Both the position numbers and the translations under genes were made by a program. 64,000 bases of DNA from Saccharum officinarum (Eukaryota > Streptophyta > Magnoliopsida > Poales > Poaceae). Positions 11,373 through 22,179 of the stretch are shown piece after piece (positions within the stretch are counted from its first letter, which is position 1; each line of letters starts with the position of its first letter). Where the stretch lies: assembly GCA_020631735.1 (NCBI GenBank), contig CM036201.1:70169471-70233470 (forward strand). The letters run 5' to 3'. Under the pieces are notes generated by a model, which ran no database searches, was not told where the DNA came from, and saw nothing but the letters and a program-made list of their open reading frames with translations.

Positions 11373-12280
11373 TCAAGATGGCAACGGGGAATTCCCCGTC
11401 GGGTATTGCCTCCCCATCCCCGTCCCCGCGGAGTAAAGATTCCCCCGTCCCCATCCCCGTGAAGGCTCGTGGGGAACGTTTTCTCCCCAACCCCGTCCCC
11501 GAGCGGGGATTACATACCCGACGGGGTCCCCATCCCCGCTACAGGATTGAACGATAGCTTCTCCAATCAATCCAAAAGCATGAAAATATCGAGAAAAAAA
11601 CACATCTTGGAAGAGCACCAAGGACCACACAAGTTACAGATCACAAGTCCATGTGCGACCAAGAGAATAAAGTATATCTCACGGATAAGCACCTAGATGT
11701 TGCATTCTTACGGATCGAACGTTGAGACTTGAGAGCAGAGATCCTACAGATCGAGCACAAACAGAGACAGAGAGAGCAGGGAGAATGGGAGATCCGTAGC
11801 AAGCCAGCAGCTTGTCATCCTGCTCACGCCAGCTTCGCTCTTCTAGAGGAGACGGACAGCAGGGGGTGGAGGAGCTCGTGTTGGCCTTGCTCTGCTTGAC
11901 GAGGAAGGAGATGAGGGGAGCTCGCGACTCTGACTCGCGTGGCGGCGCCTGTGTGTGTTGCGGCTCAGGGAGAGAGTGAGCAGGTGGTGGAAAAGGTAGG
12001 ATTTAGGGTTACTCGAGCAATATATACATAGTTTGGTAGTGGGCCTTTGTGGGCTGCTAACATGCCTTAAGGCCTTGAGATATGAGACAAATGAAAACGG
12101 GGCGGGTATGCGGGGAACGGGGACGGGGGACACACAACCATCCCCGTACCCGCTAGACCCGATGGGGATCAATATTCCCCCGTTTTCTCCCCCATGGGGG
12201 ATAAATTCTCCCCATCAGTAGCCCCTAATAGGGGAATTCCCCGCGGAGAATCGGGGATCGGGTCCCCGTTGCCATCTTTA
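11373..12280. mobile_element. Non-autonomous hAT element, 908 bp, nested in the gypsy element
   Basis: Terminal inverted repeats are TCAAGATGGCAACGGGGA on the left and its near-perfect complement on the right (one mismatch, C/A at position 2). They are flanked by an exact 8-bp duplication, ACCCTAAG (11365-11372 and 12281-12288), as hAT transposases produce. The subterminal DNA is packed with CCCCGTCCCCG and CGGGGA repeats on both ends. The centre has no transposase. Confidence 0.9.
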
Positions 12281-12686
12281 ACCCTAAGCCATACCCAGGA
12301 CCCCACAGGCGTCGACCAGTGGGATCCCATCGGATGGAGGCACTGAACCCTCAGAGCCCATCAGACGCATCTGAGGCCCACTGAACGACCCTCGGATGAC
12401 CTGGAACGAGCCTTTGACCGACCTCTCGCCATGAGTAGAGGCTCGGGGACTACCCTTGCACCAAGGACGAGGCCTCGGATTTGCACCCACACAAAGTCAA
12501 GACCTTGGAAGCATATCCTATCCTTCCAAGGCCTCGAGGGCTACACCCGGTGGGTGCGCTTGCGCGCACCTCCCGGAAAAAAGCAATACAGAGGCAAGCC
12601 GAGGCCCCGACGATGACCTGGCTAGAAGCCCAGCAAAGAGCAAACTTGACGTGCAGCCTCTGGAGGAGTATCCCTACTCCTCCATA

Positions 12687-12700
12687 GTCTCGGGGGCTAC
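12687..12700 (+). other. Polypurine tract of the gypsy element
   Basis: GTCTCGGGGGCTAC immediately precedes the 3' LTR start TGTCGGG. Its G-rich core is the expected plus-strand primer. Confidence 0.6.
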
Positions 12701-13941
12701 TGTCGGGTACCACAATTAGGGGTACCCAAATCAAGATGGAAAACCACCCGACCTCCCCATTTAAGGGAAAAAATCAATAACAGCGAGACGGGCTAAATTC
12801 TCCCTTGCTGGGCCTCCAATGAGACATGTGAGCAAACCCGTCCATCTCCCCGCTTCATCCGAGGCCTTACTCAGAGGGGTCTCGGAACACCTCTAATTCG
12901 CCTGAGGCCTCAGCCCTGGGGTCTCGGACACAGGTTGACCCCCGACAACATCACCGCCTCTCCCGAGCCCCAGAACCAGCATTGTTCGTCTCCGCCTCTC
13001 TCGAGACCGGCCTTTGACGTAGCTCCTCCATTGGCGCGCTCGAGACCCCCAGTTACGTCACCCACATTCTTGCGTCTGCCCAACCGGACAAGCCAGAAAT
13101 GATCGGGGTCAAATCACCATGCCATCGTCTGTAACAAGCATGGGGAAGAGCTACTGACCACTATGCCACTCATACTGGCACTATGAGCACGATTCGTGCG
13201 TGCGCAGTGTACGGAGCAACCACCCCAGGCCACTATTCCCACGATCGGGATAAGATTGCACCGCAATTCCCGCCTCTGAGGCCTCAGCCCTCTACGCCAG
13301 TCAAATTACTAGAACAAACACGCCACGCCGGCTACAGGACCAGGTATGACAGGGCACATCGCTACAACGCCGAAGGACAGAAACCACTCCCCCAACAGTG
13401 GCGCACCTGCCTGGACACGTAGCAACAATGCTAGAAGTACCGACGCCATGCCTCCACAGTGCGGACCACGTCGCCACCGGATAAGGTCCTCCCGAGGCCT
13501 CCAGGCTCCTCCTCCAGCAGGGTCACACCACATACCAACATTCTTGTAACCCTGCACCTCCTTGAGACTATAAAAGGAGCATGCATGGATCATTCCAAAG
13601 GGACACCCCAAAAAAAAGAACAACCACCACAATAACACAAAGCGAGATGCCGGTAGATGACTCTCCTGGACCTTGCGAGGGCACCGGCAGAGTCACACAC
13701 ACCCACATTCTCATCTCCCACCTTGAGACTTGGGAGCTCCTCCCTTTTCTCACATTCGCTTGTAACTCCTACTACAAGTACTTCGGTGCAAGATAATACA
13801 GAACTCTCCTCCCCCACTGGACATAGGCCATTTCTTGGTCCGAACCAGTATAAATCGTCTGTGTTCTTCTTGCACACCATCCGGACCCCTGAGCGCAGAC
13901 ACTCATCGTTGGTGCTAGGACCGCCGTTTCTTACACCGACA
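12701..13941 (+). repeat. 3' LTR of the gypsy element
   Basis: 1241 bases, colinear with the 5' LTR. It ends ACCGACA followed by the TATAG duplication. Confidence 0.88.
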
Positions 13942-14679
13942 TATAGGTTGCCACACATGATTCCTAGCAGTTTTTAATTTTTGCAAGAAATTCACACATA
14001 TGCCGTCCCAGCCTCCTAGGGATCAAACTCAGAACCTTGGGCCTCACGCATTACACGCCCTATCACTGTGCTTCAAAGTCACTTGTGAGACAAGTATGAC
14101 TTACAGCAGAAATATTCCCTTAGTATTCACTCTATCAGATTTTGAAATAGAGATTTAAAAAAAGTTTCAACTATAAAGTTTTAGATCGCATCGAGATCTA
14201 CAACTTTCCTTTTGATAGTTTTTCCATCTAAGGTCATTTGAGAAATTCAAAAAATATTCATTTTAAAATCATTAATCTTAAAACATAATTTCCGAGCCCT
14301 AAATGATTTCAAATGACAAAGTAGTCAACTATAAAGTTGTAGATCTTTTCAAATACTTCAACTTTCATTGAGACCATTTATTCATCCGATATCATTTGAA
14401 AATTTCAAACAAAATTAATTTCAAATTATTTGTGGTGGCGATAGGTTAAGAAAAACACCCGTACAAATGCATTTTTACTGGTTGTTTTCTTAAGTCTACC
14501 GCCAATTGAAACATGTGTTTTTTGTTGGTGGTAGACTTAACAAAAGAAACCAGTAAAAATGTATTTACACTGGCGGTTCGTAGCATGGCCTCCAATTTCT
14601 TTTTGGCGCCTATACATTATCAATCACCAATGAAAAAAAATCACAAGCATTATTAGCAAAAGTCGATTTTGTACTAGTG
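13942..14679. mobile_element. Right subterminal part of the CACTA-like element
   Basis: It contains stacked direct and inverted short phrases typical of CACTA ends: 'aactataaagtt' twice (14170, 14330), CCAGTAAAAATG with its complement, and the ACTGGCGGTT motif. It finishes at GTACTAGTG. There is no ORF of note. The 13946-13985 stretch repeats DNA at 6888-6925, showing a short duplication that predates the gypsy insertion. Confidence 0.55.
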
Positions 14680-14720
14680 AAAAAAAACTAGACATTTGAG
14701 GTATAGGAGAAGTGATTTAG

Positions 14721-15172
14721 GTCTATTTGAATCTCATGGTCTAAAGTTTAGCTACTGAACGTTAGATTACTTTAGTTTTTGAGGCCTCAAACAAGTGGTT
14801 TAAAGTTGTATCTAAAGTTTAGCCAACTTGAAAAAAAAGACTTTTATTGATTAAACCATAAAAGTTAACTAAAGTAGTCTAAAGTTTAGCTCTTAGTTTT
14901 GGGAGCGTATGCTATGGAAACTAGCTTCTTGTGGAAACTATGGAAACTTTAATTTAAGTCCACATGATTCTAATCCGATGATCTCAGATGAAGGTGAGTC
15001 ATTTATTCACTTAAACCCTCCCACTAAGATTCTAATCCGATGATCTCAGATGAAGCACAACCCACCTTCAGCTGATGCCATCGGATTAGAATCCTGTGGA
15101 CTTGATTGAAGTTTCCATAGTTTCCACAAGAAGCTAACAGACTAAACTTTAAACCACAGAATCCAGTTTGAT
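14721..15172. mobile_element. MITE-like inverted repeat, itself split by another foldback
   Basis: The left end (GAATCTCATGGTCTAAAGTTTAG) and the complement of the right end (GGATTCTGTGGTTTAAAGTTTAG) pair with a few mismatches, and several TAAAGTTTAG blocks recur inside. Boundaries and target duplication are not certain. Confidence 0.45.
14922..15136. mobile_element. Foldback MITE, about 59-bp arms
   Basis: The arms start TAGCTTCTTGTGGAAACTAT and are complementary to the end with about five mismatches. A block beginning GATTCTAATCCGATGATCTC occurs directly repeated at about 14971 and 15031. The structure would give a long hairpin transcript. Confidence 0.7.
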
Positions 15173-15320
15173 TAATGTACCCACGCAAATTTAAACTTTT
15201 AATCTTTGACCTAACTCCTAGTCAAAGAACTTGGACATTTATTTATATATAATACTATACTAGAACCACACATATACACCCCAAGCGTGCATAGCGGACA
15301 GACACACGTACGTTGCTGAT
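15173..15320. other. Short unannotated stretch next to the BAHD pseudogene
   Basis: AT-rich DNA just downstream of the BAHD stop codon, probably its former 3' UTR and flank. Nothing specific seen. Confidence 0.4.
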
Positions 15321-16112
15321 TCAGAGCGATGACATTTTTGGTGGAGGGCGCATCAGCTTGCCCACCTCCTCCGTGAACCTATCCACGGCGTGGCCATGTA
15401 ACCATATCGGGACGACGATGCCGTCCTCTCCCTTCTTGCATGGTGTGAGCAAACTGGTACATGCGAAACTGCGGCCGCCCACGAAGCACCATCAGGTCAG
15501 CCATCGACTGGATATACTCCGCGTCCACCTCCGCTTTGGCCTTGCGCACCAGCTCCACGGCGTAGCCCACCAGGTTCGCGCGCAGCTGGCCGGCCGTGGA
15601 GACGGCGACTGCCAAAACGACCGTGTTGCCGTAGTAGCCCCTGGGCAGGCGGAGCCCTCTCTTGCCGTGGCAGGCGCAGACGGTAAACCTGAGCCGCACC
15701 TCCTCGTCGGCGTCCGGGAGCTGCAGCGCCATGGTACGGCACTTCCACAGGAACGCAGTGAGGACGTGAACGTCGTCGACGAACGCTCCCTGAGGCCCGG
15801 TGCGAGCCGGGCCCTGATAGCGGCGACGTCCCGGGGGCCGAAGAAGACGAAGCCCTGCACCAGTTCGTCGGCCAGCAGCGCGATGGGGTCGTCCAGCGGC
15901 ACCTCGTCGTACTCGCGGTGCGCGAAGCTCGGCCGCGGCGGGTTGCGCGCCAGCAGGAGGTCGCGTGCCCACACCGGACGCACCGTCGGCGCCGCCGCGC
16001 CCCGCGCCAGCTCTGCTACCGCTTCCAGGAACTGCAGCATGCCCAGAGCGTCCGCCACCGTGTGGGACATCTGCACTGCCAGGATGAAACCACCGCATGC
16101 CAGCCGCGTCAC
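15321..16112 (-). pseudogene. BAHD acyltransferase pseudogene (second exon only)
   Basis: BAHD enzymes transfer acyl groups from acyl-CoA to alcohols or amines in the cytosol. The minus strand starts after a CCCAG acceptor with VTRLACGGF, the classic BAHD exon-2 opening. The catalytic HXXXD follows as HTVAD (SHTVADALGMLQFLEAVAEL), then FAHREYDEVP, LTAFLWKCRTMAL, LPRGYYGNTVVLAVA and a C-terminus EDGIVVPIWLHGHAVDRF with a TGA at 15321-15323. Defects: a frameshift near 15790-15800, and an internal deletion after VLRGRPQF that removes about 40 codons including the DFGWG motif and shifts the frame. The first exon was found on neither side of the retrotransposon block. The GC-rich exon resembles benzoyl- or taxane-type grass BAHD members, but the substrate cannot be told. 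Confidence 0.85.
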
Positions 16113-16135
16113 CTGGGCCAAGTGAAAAATACGTA

Positions 16136-16394
16136 CTCCCTCCGTATCGGATTTAGAAGTCGTTTTGGACAAGGTTTGGATCAAACATTGGGAATATAAA
16201 TCATCAATAACTTTTAAGTTATTGAATTTGCAAATGTAAAAATTATATGAATAGAATTGTCTTGAAAAATACTTTCATAAAAGTATACATATATCACTTT
16301 TTCATAAATATTTTTTATAAAAACAAGAGGTCAAAGTTGTGTTTTGAAGACCGTGTCGCGTTCTAAACGACTTCTAAATCTGATACAGAGGGAG
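16136..16394. mobile_element. Stowaway-type MITE, 259 bp, in the BAHD intron
   Basis: The termini CTCCCTCCGTATCGGATTTA and CTCCCTCTGTATCAGATTTA (complement of the right end) are flanked by TA at 16134-16135 and 16395-16396. The arms stay complementary through AGAAGTCGTTT. It starts about 22 bases from the BAHD splice acceptor. Confidence 0.88.
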
Positions 16395-16396
16395 TA

Positions 16397-16671
16397 CGTG
16401 TCAACCGGGAGCTACTAAAAGAAACACAACATGGATTGTGCAGATATACGTACGTACCTGGACAGTGGCAGACTTTGGATTTTATCGTAGGATATGCCGC
16501 TCAAAAAATTTCATATGCAGTTCGGTAAAAACCACTTGCCATGTGTTAGGTAAAAATCATTTACTAATTTTCATGTGCCGCACAAAAATTTGAGAAGCAA
16601 TTCGAAAAGAAAGAGCAATGTGCATATTAGTACGGCACAATGTAACGAAACTCGTATGCGATGATAGAATT
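16397..16671. other. BAHD intron or upstream DNA left of the retrotransposon
   Basis: No coding match to a BAHD first exon was found. The last five bases, GAATT (16667-16671), are the left target-site copy of the outer retrotransposon. Confidence 0.5.
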
Positions 16672-17562
16672 TATCGGGCCCCAAATTTAGGGTCCACCGT
16701 GCATCATGTATCAGTCCCTGGATCAGTAGCTGATACGCACAATTCAAACAAGATTGATATCAAAAACCATACTTTTATTACTAATAGAGAAATATATTAC
16801 ATGGTTCGGGTTGCATAGCTTGGGCCACTGGCCTTACATTGTATATCAGAGATCTAAGACAGCGGTCCTATAACAACGTGGCTCCATTCCTACAGACAAC
16901 TTGGAGTGCGGACGTAACCCTAGACTTATTCCTTAAGCGTATTCCTACAACCCGGTCGTCGTAGTCCCAGTGTAACTTCTTCGTGTAGTCGTATGGCTCC
17001 GTCTTCGAGTGTGCTCCAGACGTTCTATCCTTGTGTAGTCCTTGGTAGCTTCATCCTCGGATATACTCCTACAGCTTCATTCCTAAAAACATAGAGTGGA
17101 GGAGGGGTGAGTACATACGTACTCAGCAAGCCCTAACTTTGGGTGGAGAGGTGGATGAAGGCTATATATATAGAGAGAGAGGTGGTTAGTGGTAAAGGTG
17201 GTAGAGTGAAGTAGTTATAAATATAGGTTGGGCCCTGGCAGGGTATTACCATCCTCACCAGTTCCCGAGTTGAGTATAGATTACCAAATTCATAAATACA
17301 TCTTACCAGAGTGTTATAGTTGTTGTAGTCTAATCATTTGGGGACCTCATCCCAGCGGTTGCCCATTCCAAGGACGTGGCTATTCGAATAGATTCAATAA
17401 ACTCTGCAGAGGTGTACAAATTTCCCCACATGATAGGCGTAGTCGATACCATCATCATGGCTTAGACAGGCCTAACAAGACCTCATACCCGAGAGGGCGC
17501 TACCTTAGATTTCCATATAATTCCACCACGGACTACTCAGGGACCGGAACCCACAAGCATCA

Positions 17563-17639
17563 GGATGATCACACAGCATCCTAGAATATCGAGTGGTTGG
17601 ATGATCACACAGCATCCGGTGGATGATCACATAGCATCC
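17563..17639. repeat. Triplicated dyad GGATGATCACACAGCATCC in the LTR
   Basis: Copies lie at 17563-17581, 17599-17617 and 17621-17639 (the last with ATAG for ACAG). The matching LTR has them at about 41469-41545. Each has GGATG/CATCC ends able to pair around a TGATCACA core. Confidence 0.8.
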
Positions 17640-20162
17640 AGATTAAATAATAAAAGGGTGCTCGCACACGGCACAACAATAAATTTTACATGGAAGACCA
17701 CAAAGCAACCATGCCGATCAGACCACGGTAGATCACACAGCAGCCGTGTCCTCTCCTGTTAGTCCGTTGCCACTCCGGCCTCCTAGTGAAAATTATACTT
17801 CAATCTAACGGGGTGTGAGATCAAGTCTACCCATATAGACATGTGGCTGTACGGAATTCTGGCTAGGCGAGATGGCCAATGAACCGATCCTTATGTGACC
17901 GAGGCGAGTATCTCCCGCAGGATCCCACACAGGCTATCCTGCCAAGGTAACCCATACCACATGAATTACCCCCACTCGCCCCCTGTCGAGGTTTAGTCCA
18001 ATTTTACCAACTTAAGTTTCATAGTTATTATCCTCAAGTTCATATTTCTCATATCTCATCAAGGTACCAATACCTTCTTATGAATCACATTATCATAAAT
18101 AATCTCATTATTCATCATAAAACAATATTAATCCATGAATGAGGATTTAATAAGTAGTATATGTTAAGATTAGCGGTTGGTAGGGTCGGGTATGGTGGGT
18201 TATGGTGGAGGCTAGCAAAATATAGAGGTGGTAGAAGGGGAGTAAACAAAGGAATGAAAATGTAGGAGACAGGTGGGGATTAGGACTTGCCTTTGCTCGC
18301 TGTCGAGTATATCCAAGGTTGTCGTTCCTTCATTGTTCCCGTGTTGGTGGTGCTTCTAGGGTCCCGTGGGTCATCTCTGCGTCTCCGATCCTACGCGGAC
18401 TAACGTCGACAAACAAGACACACAAACGAGAAAATAACAATCAATGCATGTCAAACCAGCACGGCAGCAATCGTTCCTAGACGGGTTGATCCTAGTTGGG
18501 CGATGAATCATTAACTAGCCTATCATTATTATGTCAATTTGAAGTAAGATTTGGATAGAGGTATTTCATCCAATCAAGGTGGCTCCTACGGGCTAGGTTA
18601 GAGTGGGTGGTTGGTTAGCCATACATGGACGTATTCTCGGGTATCGGGCATAGCCATATATAGTGTGTAGGTGATACTATCGGTACACTACTATATCTCT
18701 GGGTTTATACATATTCCATCGCGTAACGTTATATTTTATAATACTACCGAGAATATTTTATATTAGTAAAGCGCATATTTTATTTTATTATTATATATAT
18801 ATTATTATTACTAGCGTGTGGATACTTTAATTCTACCGAGCATATGTTATATTACTATTGCATTTATATATTAGTACTATCTATATATGTTGGTTATATC
18901 TAATCCTAGCGCGTCCATCTTATAATTCTAACGCGTGTTTTATAATTCTATCAGGTATATCTTATGTTCCCCTATATCACTACTACGATTATATTTATAC
19001 GGATGCAATTGTATCACTAAGTATACGTTATGTTTATTCGTGTAGTTATATTTAAGTGATCGTTTGCGGAGAGTTTAATCTAATATATGCGTCTACAGCG
19101 TGATTACTAATAAAGTAAATCAAGGCAAACAAATCTAGAATTTAAATGGACACCAAAAATTAGGTTTAAGTGTTTTAATATGTAGGGTTTTATTTTAGAT
19201 GATTTATGGTTAAATAATTACGTGATTTGGATTTAAAACAGATGAGTTATAAATTATTAAAGTTTACCGACTAATCTCTATTGATATAAAGCATGCAAAA
19301 TAATTCTACAAATTTTGTCTATGCAATATGAGTGGAAATTATATAAATATGATCTAGAGCTATTCTAGTTTATTTAGAAATTTTCTAGGAATTTTTTTAT
19401 GTAATTATTAAGCTTACCTTTTAATCTACTGTGTACATTTCCTGTGTGCGCTTAGCAATTTCTTCCTATGGCTGACGCGTGGGGTCCAATCAGCAGAGGA
19501 GCTGACCGATCACTGTGCTTGTGCTCCCAAACACCGATCGGTGAACCAGCCTGCCGTGTCCCTGTATTTCACGTGCATCCAGTCCATCCAGAAAAGGAGA
19601 AGGGGTAGGGCACTGCCATGTGGGGTCTGGCCACGGCGTGGTGCCACCTCCCCATTGGCCTGGGCGAAGTGGCCAGCGGCTGAGCGGCATTAGATGCCGC
19701 GGTCTCGGTCGTCGTCCTCGTCCATTGTTGTCCCGCGAACAGAGCACGAGAGAGAGAAAAAAAAGAGGGGAGAAGAGAGGGAGGGAGCAGAGGCAGGGGA
19801 GGAGGAAGGGAGAGCTCCTGGAAGTGCGCGGCGAGCGGCGGTGAGTGGAGGTGATGCTGGGCGGCGACGGGATTTGGCCCCGGCGGTGCGGCTTGCGGCA
19901 AGCGGGTGCCGTGGCGAGTCGGCTCCGACGAGGTGAACTCGAGGCAGGGACGGCGGTGGTCTCGGCAGTCCGCAGCGAGCGCGACGGCTTCGACAGCGAC
20001 GCCCCTGGCACTGCAGCCCCGGTCGCAGCGGCCTTGGCGACTCCGGCGCGGCAGACGCAGGCGGCAGCAGCTCGGTCATCCTCAGCTGTGCCTGAGCTCG
20101 TCTTCACCGATGCCTTCTCAACGGCGAGCTCGTTGATACTCCGGCGGCTAGGCGGCGGCAAT

Positions 20163-20410
20163 GCCGTCCATGGCTCTAGCACGGCGGCCAGTGGTGGCTG
20201 GGCGGCGGTAGGGCCGTCCATGGCTCCAGCGCGGTGGCCTTATACGGCTGAGCGGCGGCAGGGCCGTCCATGGCTCAGCGCGGTGGCCGTCTACGGCTGA
20301 GCGGCGGCAGGGCCGTCCATGGCTCCAGCGCGGTGGCCTTCGGCGGCTGAGCGGCGGCAGTGCCGTCCATGGCTCAGCGCGGCAGTGCTCGGCTGTCCGC
20401 GACTACGGCG
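20163..20410. repeat. 50-bp minisatellite in the outer 3' LTR
   Basis: GCCGTCCATGGCTC recurs at 20163, 20213, 20263, 20312 and 20362, each followed by AGCGCGGTGGCC or a variant. That gives five units with about 50-base periodicity. It sits downstream of the minus-strand TATA box, so it would lie in the transcribed leader. Confidence 0.85.
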
Positions 20411-20585
20411 AGCGCGGTGGCCTCGACAGCGTCGTCCTCGGCACCGCAGCTCGGCGGACACGGAGCGGCAGCAGCGTTCGGCTTCGTCGCGGTGAAGGCA
20501 GGGGCGCCATGCTCCCTTGCAGGCCTTGGCAGCGACAGCTCCGAACTCCGTGCTTGGTGAGGCGCCCTCGATGGCCATGGCCGGT

Positions 20586-20595
20586 CATTTATAGC
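20586..20595 (-). promoter_or_regulatory. TATA box of the outer 3' LTR
   Basis: The minus strand reads CTATAAATGA at the edge of the GC-rich block. The same site occurs in the 5' LTR at about 44491-44500, where it would be the element's promoter. Confidence 0.55.
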
Positions 20596-21604
20596 CGGAG
20601 GAGGTTGGTGCCAGGGTGAAAATATCTTCCGCGAGCCAGCTCGCGGCCAACAGAGCGGAGGTGCGTTGTCGACAGAATTTGCGGGGATGTGGACAACGGA
20701 TAGAGGCGGTTCGGCACAGTGCGTGTCCGATATTTTTGGCCGGGGAAGACGACGGCGCAGAGAGGCGGTTCGTTCGTCGAAAATATCTTCGACGGCGCGC
20801 ACCACGTGCCTGCGGCGCTGGCGTGTGCACGCTCTGCTGCTGCTCGGTTTGGGCCGAGCTGAGCTGCCGTGCTCGGTAGGAGGAGATAGTACACAGTAGA
20901 AGTTATTTTCCTTTTTTGTAGGTATTAACTAAACAATGTCACAATGCATGTGTATATGTGTATACGATGTATGTATTTCTAGATATTTCACGGCAAAGGA
21001 ACTAACTAGCATATAATTGGGCGGACGATGAATTAACCTTGTATGTGTATATATATCTACCCATTATGTTTTGTAAATGAATAAATAGATGAAGCATTTC
21101 TAGCACTAGAAAAATAAAGAGTATAACCATGATATATATACATCTAAATATTATATAACGGTAGAAATTAAAAGCAAGGAATTCATATAGACTTTAACTA
21201 GATGTAAACTAATTTTAGGAAAACAATAATCTAGCAATGCGATGGCCAATATAACTAAGCAGAGAAGGTAACTAAATATTGTTTATACTTATGATGCATT
21301 TGCTACTACTATAAAGAAATAATTCGAGAATGCAATTGGAAATTAAGGGGGTTATTTTGGTGCCGCAATATAAATTCTAGAAAGCAAACAATCAAACATT
21401 CAAGCAAGCAACCATTCAATTAGTCACGCAGGCAAACAATTCAAACATTCATATGGTGGATTTTAATGCAATGTTTTGGAAAACATTTTATTTAAAAGTG
21501 GTTTTGTAGGAAATAAACTAATCAAGGTTTTAATTTGTTATAAAGTTTTAAAAAGTTCAAATTTTTAGTGATTTTTAACATGATGCAAAAACACGGGTGT
21601 TACA

Positions 21605-22179
21605 GATCTACCCCACTTAGAAAAATCTCGTCCCCGAGATTCAAGTAAACTAGAGAGAGAAACTAGAGGGAGAGAAGAAACTAAAGAGAGAAAGATCGCA
21701 GATTCCTTTTTATCTTACAGGACTGCCTCCCGAGAATTATTCAGTCTTCGTAAATTGTCTTCCCATTTGCAGTAGCTCACCATTGTCATACATTGGTTTC
21801 GGTAACACTTGAGGCAAAGTTAAATCCATCTCTGCTCATGTTTCCTGATGCCCCCCTTTTTTGTAATATTAGTAGTCACTCAACTCAATCTTCTGACTTT
21901 CTGATCCCCTAAGTAATTTCAATTTCAAGATCTTGGGCTACCCCACTTGATTGGTGACTCTTATATTCCTGAGTAGGGGTCTAGGTCTACCCCACTTAGA
22001 AGATTTAATCTTCTAAGTATTTTTTTTCTTATGGTCGTAGAGCTGCTTGAGAGGTCTTGGTCTTTGGGTTTCTTCTAATTGAGCATATCACCCTTGTCTT
22101 GAGTTGCAGCGATTGTCTTCTGATGATCCACCCTATTATGAGAACTTATTTAATTTAATTCTTTCAGGTTTATGGTGCC
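21605..22179 (-). other. 3' interior of the outer element with repeated PPT-like motifs
   Basis: The polypurine tract lies at 21605-21620 (minus strand CTAAGTGGGGTAGATC). Near-copies of this motif occur at about 21937 and 21984, and again at 37830 beyond the nested element. The adjoining AATCTCGGGGACGAGATT is a footprint of the pol 3' end. GTGCC at 22175-22179 is the left target copy of the inner element. Confidence 0.7.

Larger units (their letters stand above)
7020..13941 (+). mobile_element. Non-autonomous Ty3/gypsy LTR retrotransposon, 6.9 kb
   Basis: Two LTRs open with TGTCGGGTACC (7020 and 12701), and the 3' copy ends ACCGACA. The target duplication TATAG is intact at 7015-7019 and 13942-13946. 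A TTGGCGCCC primer site follows the 5' LTR, and a purine-rich CTCGGGGGCT tract precedes the 3' LTR. The LTR opening and primer site resemble the zeon/cinful and Dasheng/RIRE2 group (Tat lineage) of grasses. The 4.4 kb interior has only a broken gag-like ORF and an antisense gene-like unit, with no protease, RT or integrase. The LTRs differ at roughly one site in twenty by eye, so it is not recent. Confidence 0.88.
6621..14679. mobile_element. Probable CACTA-type transposon remnant hosting nested elements
   Basis: The right end is fairly clear: the minus strand begins CACTAGTACAAAATCGAC at 14679. It is preceded by CACTA-style subterminal phrases (ACTGGCGGTT, TCTACCGCCAATTG) and by the repeated 'caactataaagttgtagatc' type text at 14150-14400. 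Similar phrases occur left of the gypsy insertion (ACGGCCGCTGTAAATGATTC near 6810). The left end is only a candidate: CACTA at 6621 preceded by AAA, matching AAA after 14679. The two termini share little beyond CACTA. No transposase was seen. Confidence 0.4.
16672..21604 (-). repeat. 3' LTR of the outer element
   Basis: 4933 bases. The plus strand runs from TATCGGGCCCC to GGGTGTTACA. The U5-side end is not the usual TG..CA, but the GAATT duplication fixes it. It has a TATA box (minus) near 20590, a 50-bp minisatellite, and three GGATGATCACACAGCATCC-type dyads. It is AT-rich except for a GC-rich block at 19500-20880. Confidence 0.93.

Noticed and set aside
15313..16125. 270-codon plus-strand ORF
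   Set aside because: It is the GC-rich antisense shadow of the BAHD exon, whose minus-strand frames carry the real motifs.
20163..20410. Possible CRISPR-like array
   Set aside because: The units are contiguous 50-bp minisatellite repeats without unique spacers, in a plant retrotransposon LTR.
19490..20894. Several ORFs above 100 codons in the GC-rich LTR block (also 43396-44805)
   Set aside because: Overlapping frames on both strands, low-complexity Ala/Arg/Ser/Pro composition, and they overlap the minisatellite. High GC alone explains the lack of stops.
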